From Methanimicrococcus sp. (GTDB taxonomy: Archaea; Halobacteriota; Methanosarcinia; Methanosarcinales; Methanosarcinaceae), in assembly GCA_009783635.1 (NCBI GenBank), contig WRDC01000048.1:1-10543 (forward strand): a DNA stretch of 10,543 nucleotides, given 5' to 3'. Position numbers and translations under genes: made by a program. The first letter of the stretch is position 1. Each line of letters begins with the position of its first letter. The notes beneath the pieces were generated by a model. The model did no database searches, was not told the DNA's origin, and saw only the letters and a list, made by a program, of their open reading frames with translations. This document shows positions 10,354-10,543 of this stretch, in pieces.

Positions 10354-10543
10354 TCATTCATTTGATTTCAAAATCGAAATTCGACTGCCGAAGTCAAAAT
10401 TCTTATATACCTTGTCATCTTTATATTTGATTCCGCGCAATTTGCCGAAAATTCGGTAAAATCCGCGATTTGAATAATCTCTAATAATGAGGTCGGGAGC
10501 TTTTTCCCTGACTGATGTGTGACCTGATGTTTCGGTAAACTTC
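10354..10543 (-). CDS. Probable C-terminus of an unidentified protein (5' partial)
   Basis: A minus-strand frame enters from the right edge and stays open for 62 codons to TGA at 10356-10354. It includes REKAPDLIIRDYSNRGFYR and FGKLRGIKYKDDKVYKNF and ends SILKSNE. The mix of charged, aromatic and small residues looks protein-like, base composition is richer in GC than the adjoining spacer, and the hairpin/T6 terminator begins 28 bp after the stop. The start is outside the window. Another minus frame is also open to 10368, so a chance ORF cannot be excluded. No family is recognised; it is basic, with about 10 Lys and several Arg. Confidence 0.42.
   Translation of the reverse strand, partial: KFTETSGHTSVREKAPDLIIRDYSNRGFYRIFGKLRGIKYKDDKVYKNFDFGSRISILKSNE

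Overview
The window is archaeal and most likely comes from a methanogen related to Methanosarcinales, possibly a host-associated lineage such as Methanimicrococcus; the genus is a guess. Visible evidence: a family B DNA polymerase with an archaeal-type N-terminus, an elongator tRNA-Met split by a bulge-helix-bulge intron, and an eIF1A - RIO1 kinase - KH-domain (Dim2/Pno1-like) operon. Several genes have archaeal TATA elements about 25 bp before the start codon.

Layout. (i) 1-1890, plus strand: three tandem paralogous secreted proteins; the first is cut by the window edge, the other two are full-length lipoproteins with low-complexity linkers. (ii) 1977-2561, minus: a RutE-like nitroreductase, convergent with the lipoproteins across a hairpin/T7 terminator. 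(iii) 2786-2904, plus: intron-containing tRNA-Met(CAT). (iv) 3123-6305, plus: family B DNA polymerase with a long disordered C-terminal tail ending in a PCNA-binding motif. (v) 6439-7899, plus: dihydroorotase, carrying an in-frame 12-bp x 5 tandem repeat. (vi) 9924-7962, minus: eIF1A, RIO1 and the KH protein, read in that order and convergent with pyrC. (vii) 9925-10543: mostly non-coding. It holds a 14-bp tandem repeat abutting the eIF1A promoter, a candidate short plus-strand transcript (TATA, hairpin, 21-codon ORF, hairpin with T6), and at the right edge the C-terminus of what is probably another minus-strand gene.

Functionally, most of the window is housekeeping: replication (polymerase), pyrimidine synthesis (dihydroorotase), decoding (tRNA-Met), and a translation-initiation / small-subunit maturation operon whose eukaryotic counterparts all act on the late pre-40S or 40S particle. 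The accessory part is the lipoprotein array and the nitroreductase.

The most unusual property is the density of short tandem repeats. Those inside genes have periods divisible by three (12, 12, 21 and 27 bp), while most of those between genes do not (5, 10, 13 and 14 bp; one of 15 bp). They fall in linkers, tails and one enzyme loop. I see no CRISPR array, insertion sequence, defence system or intein.
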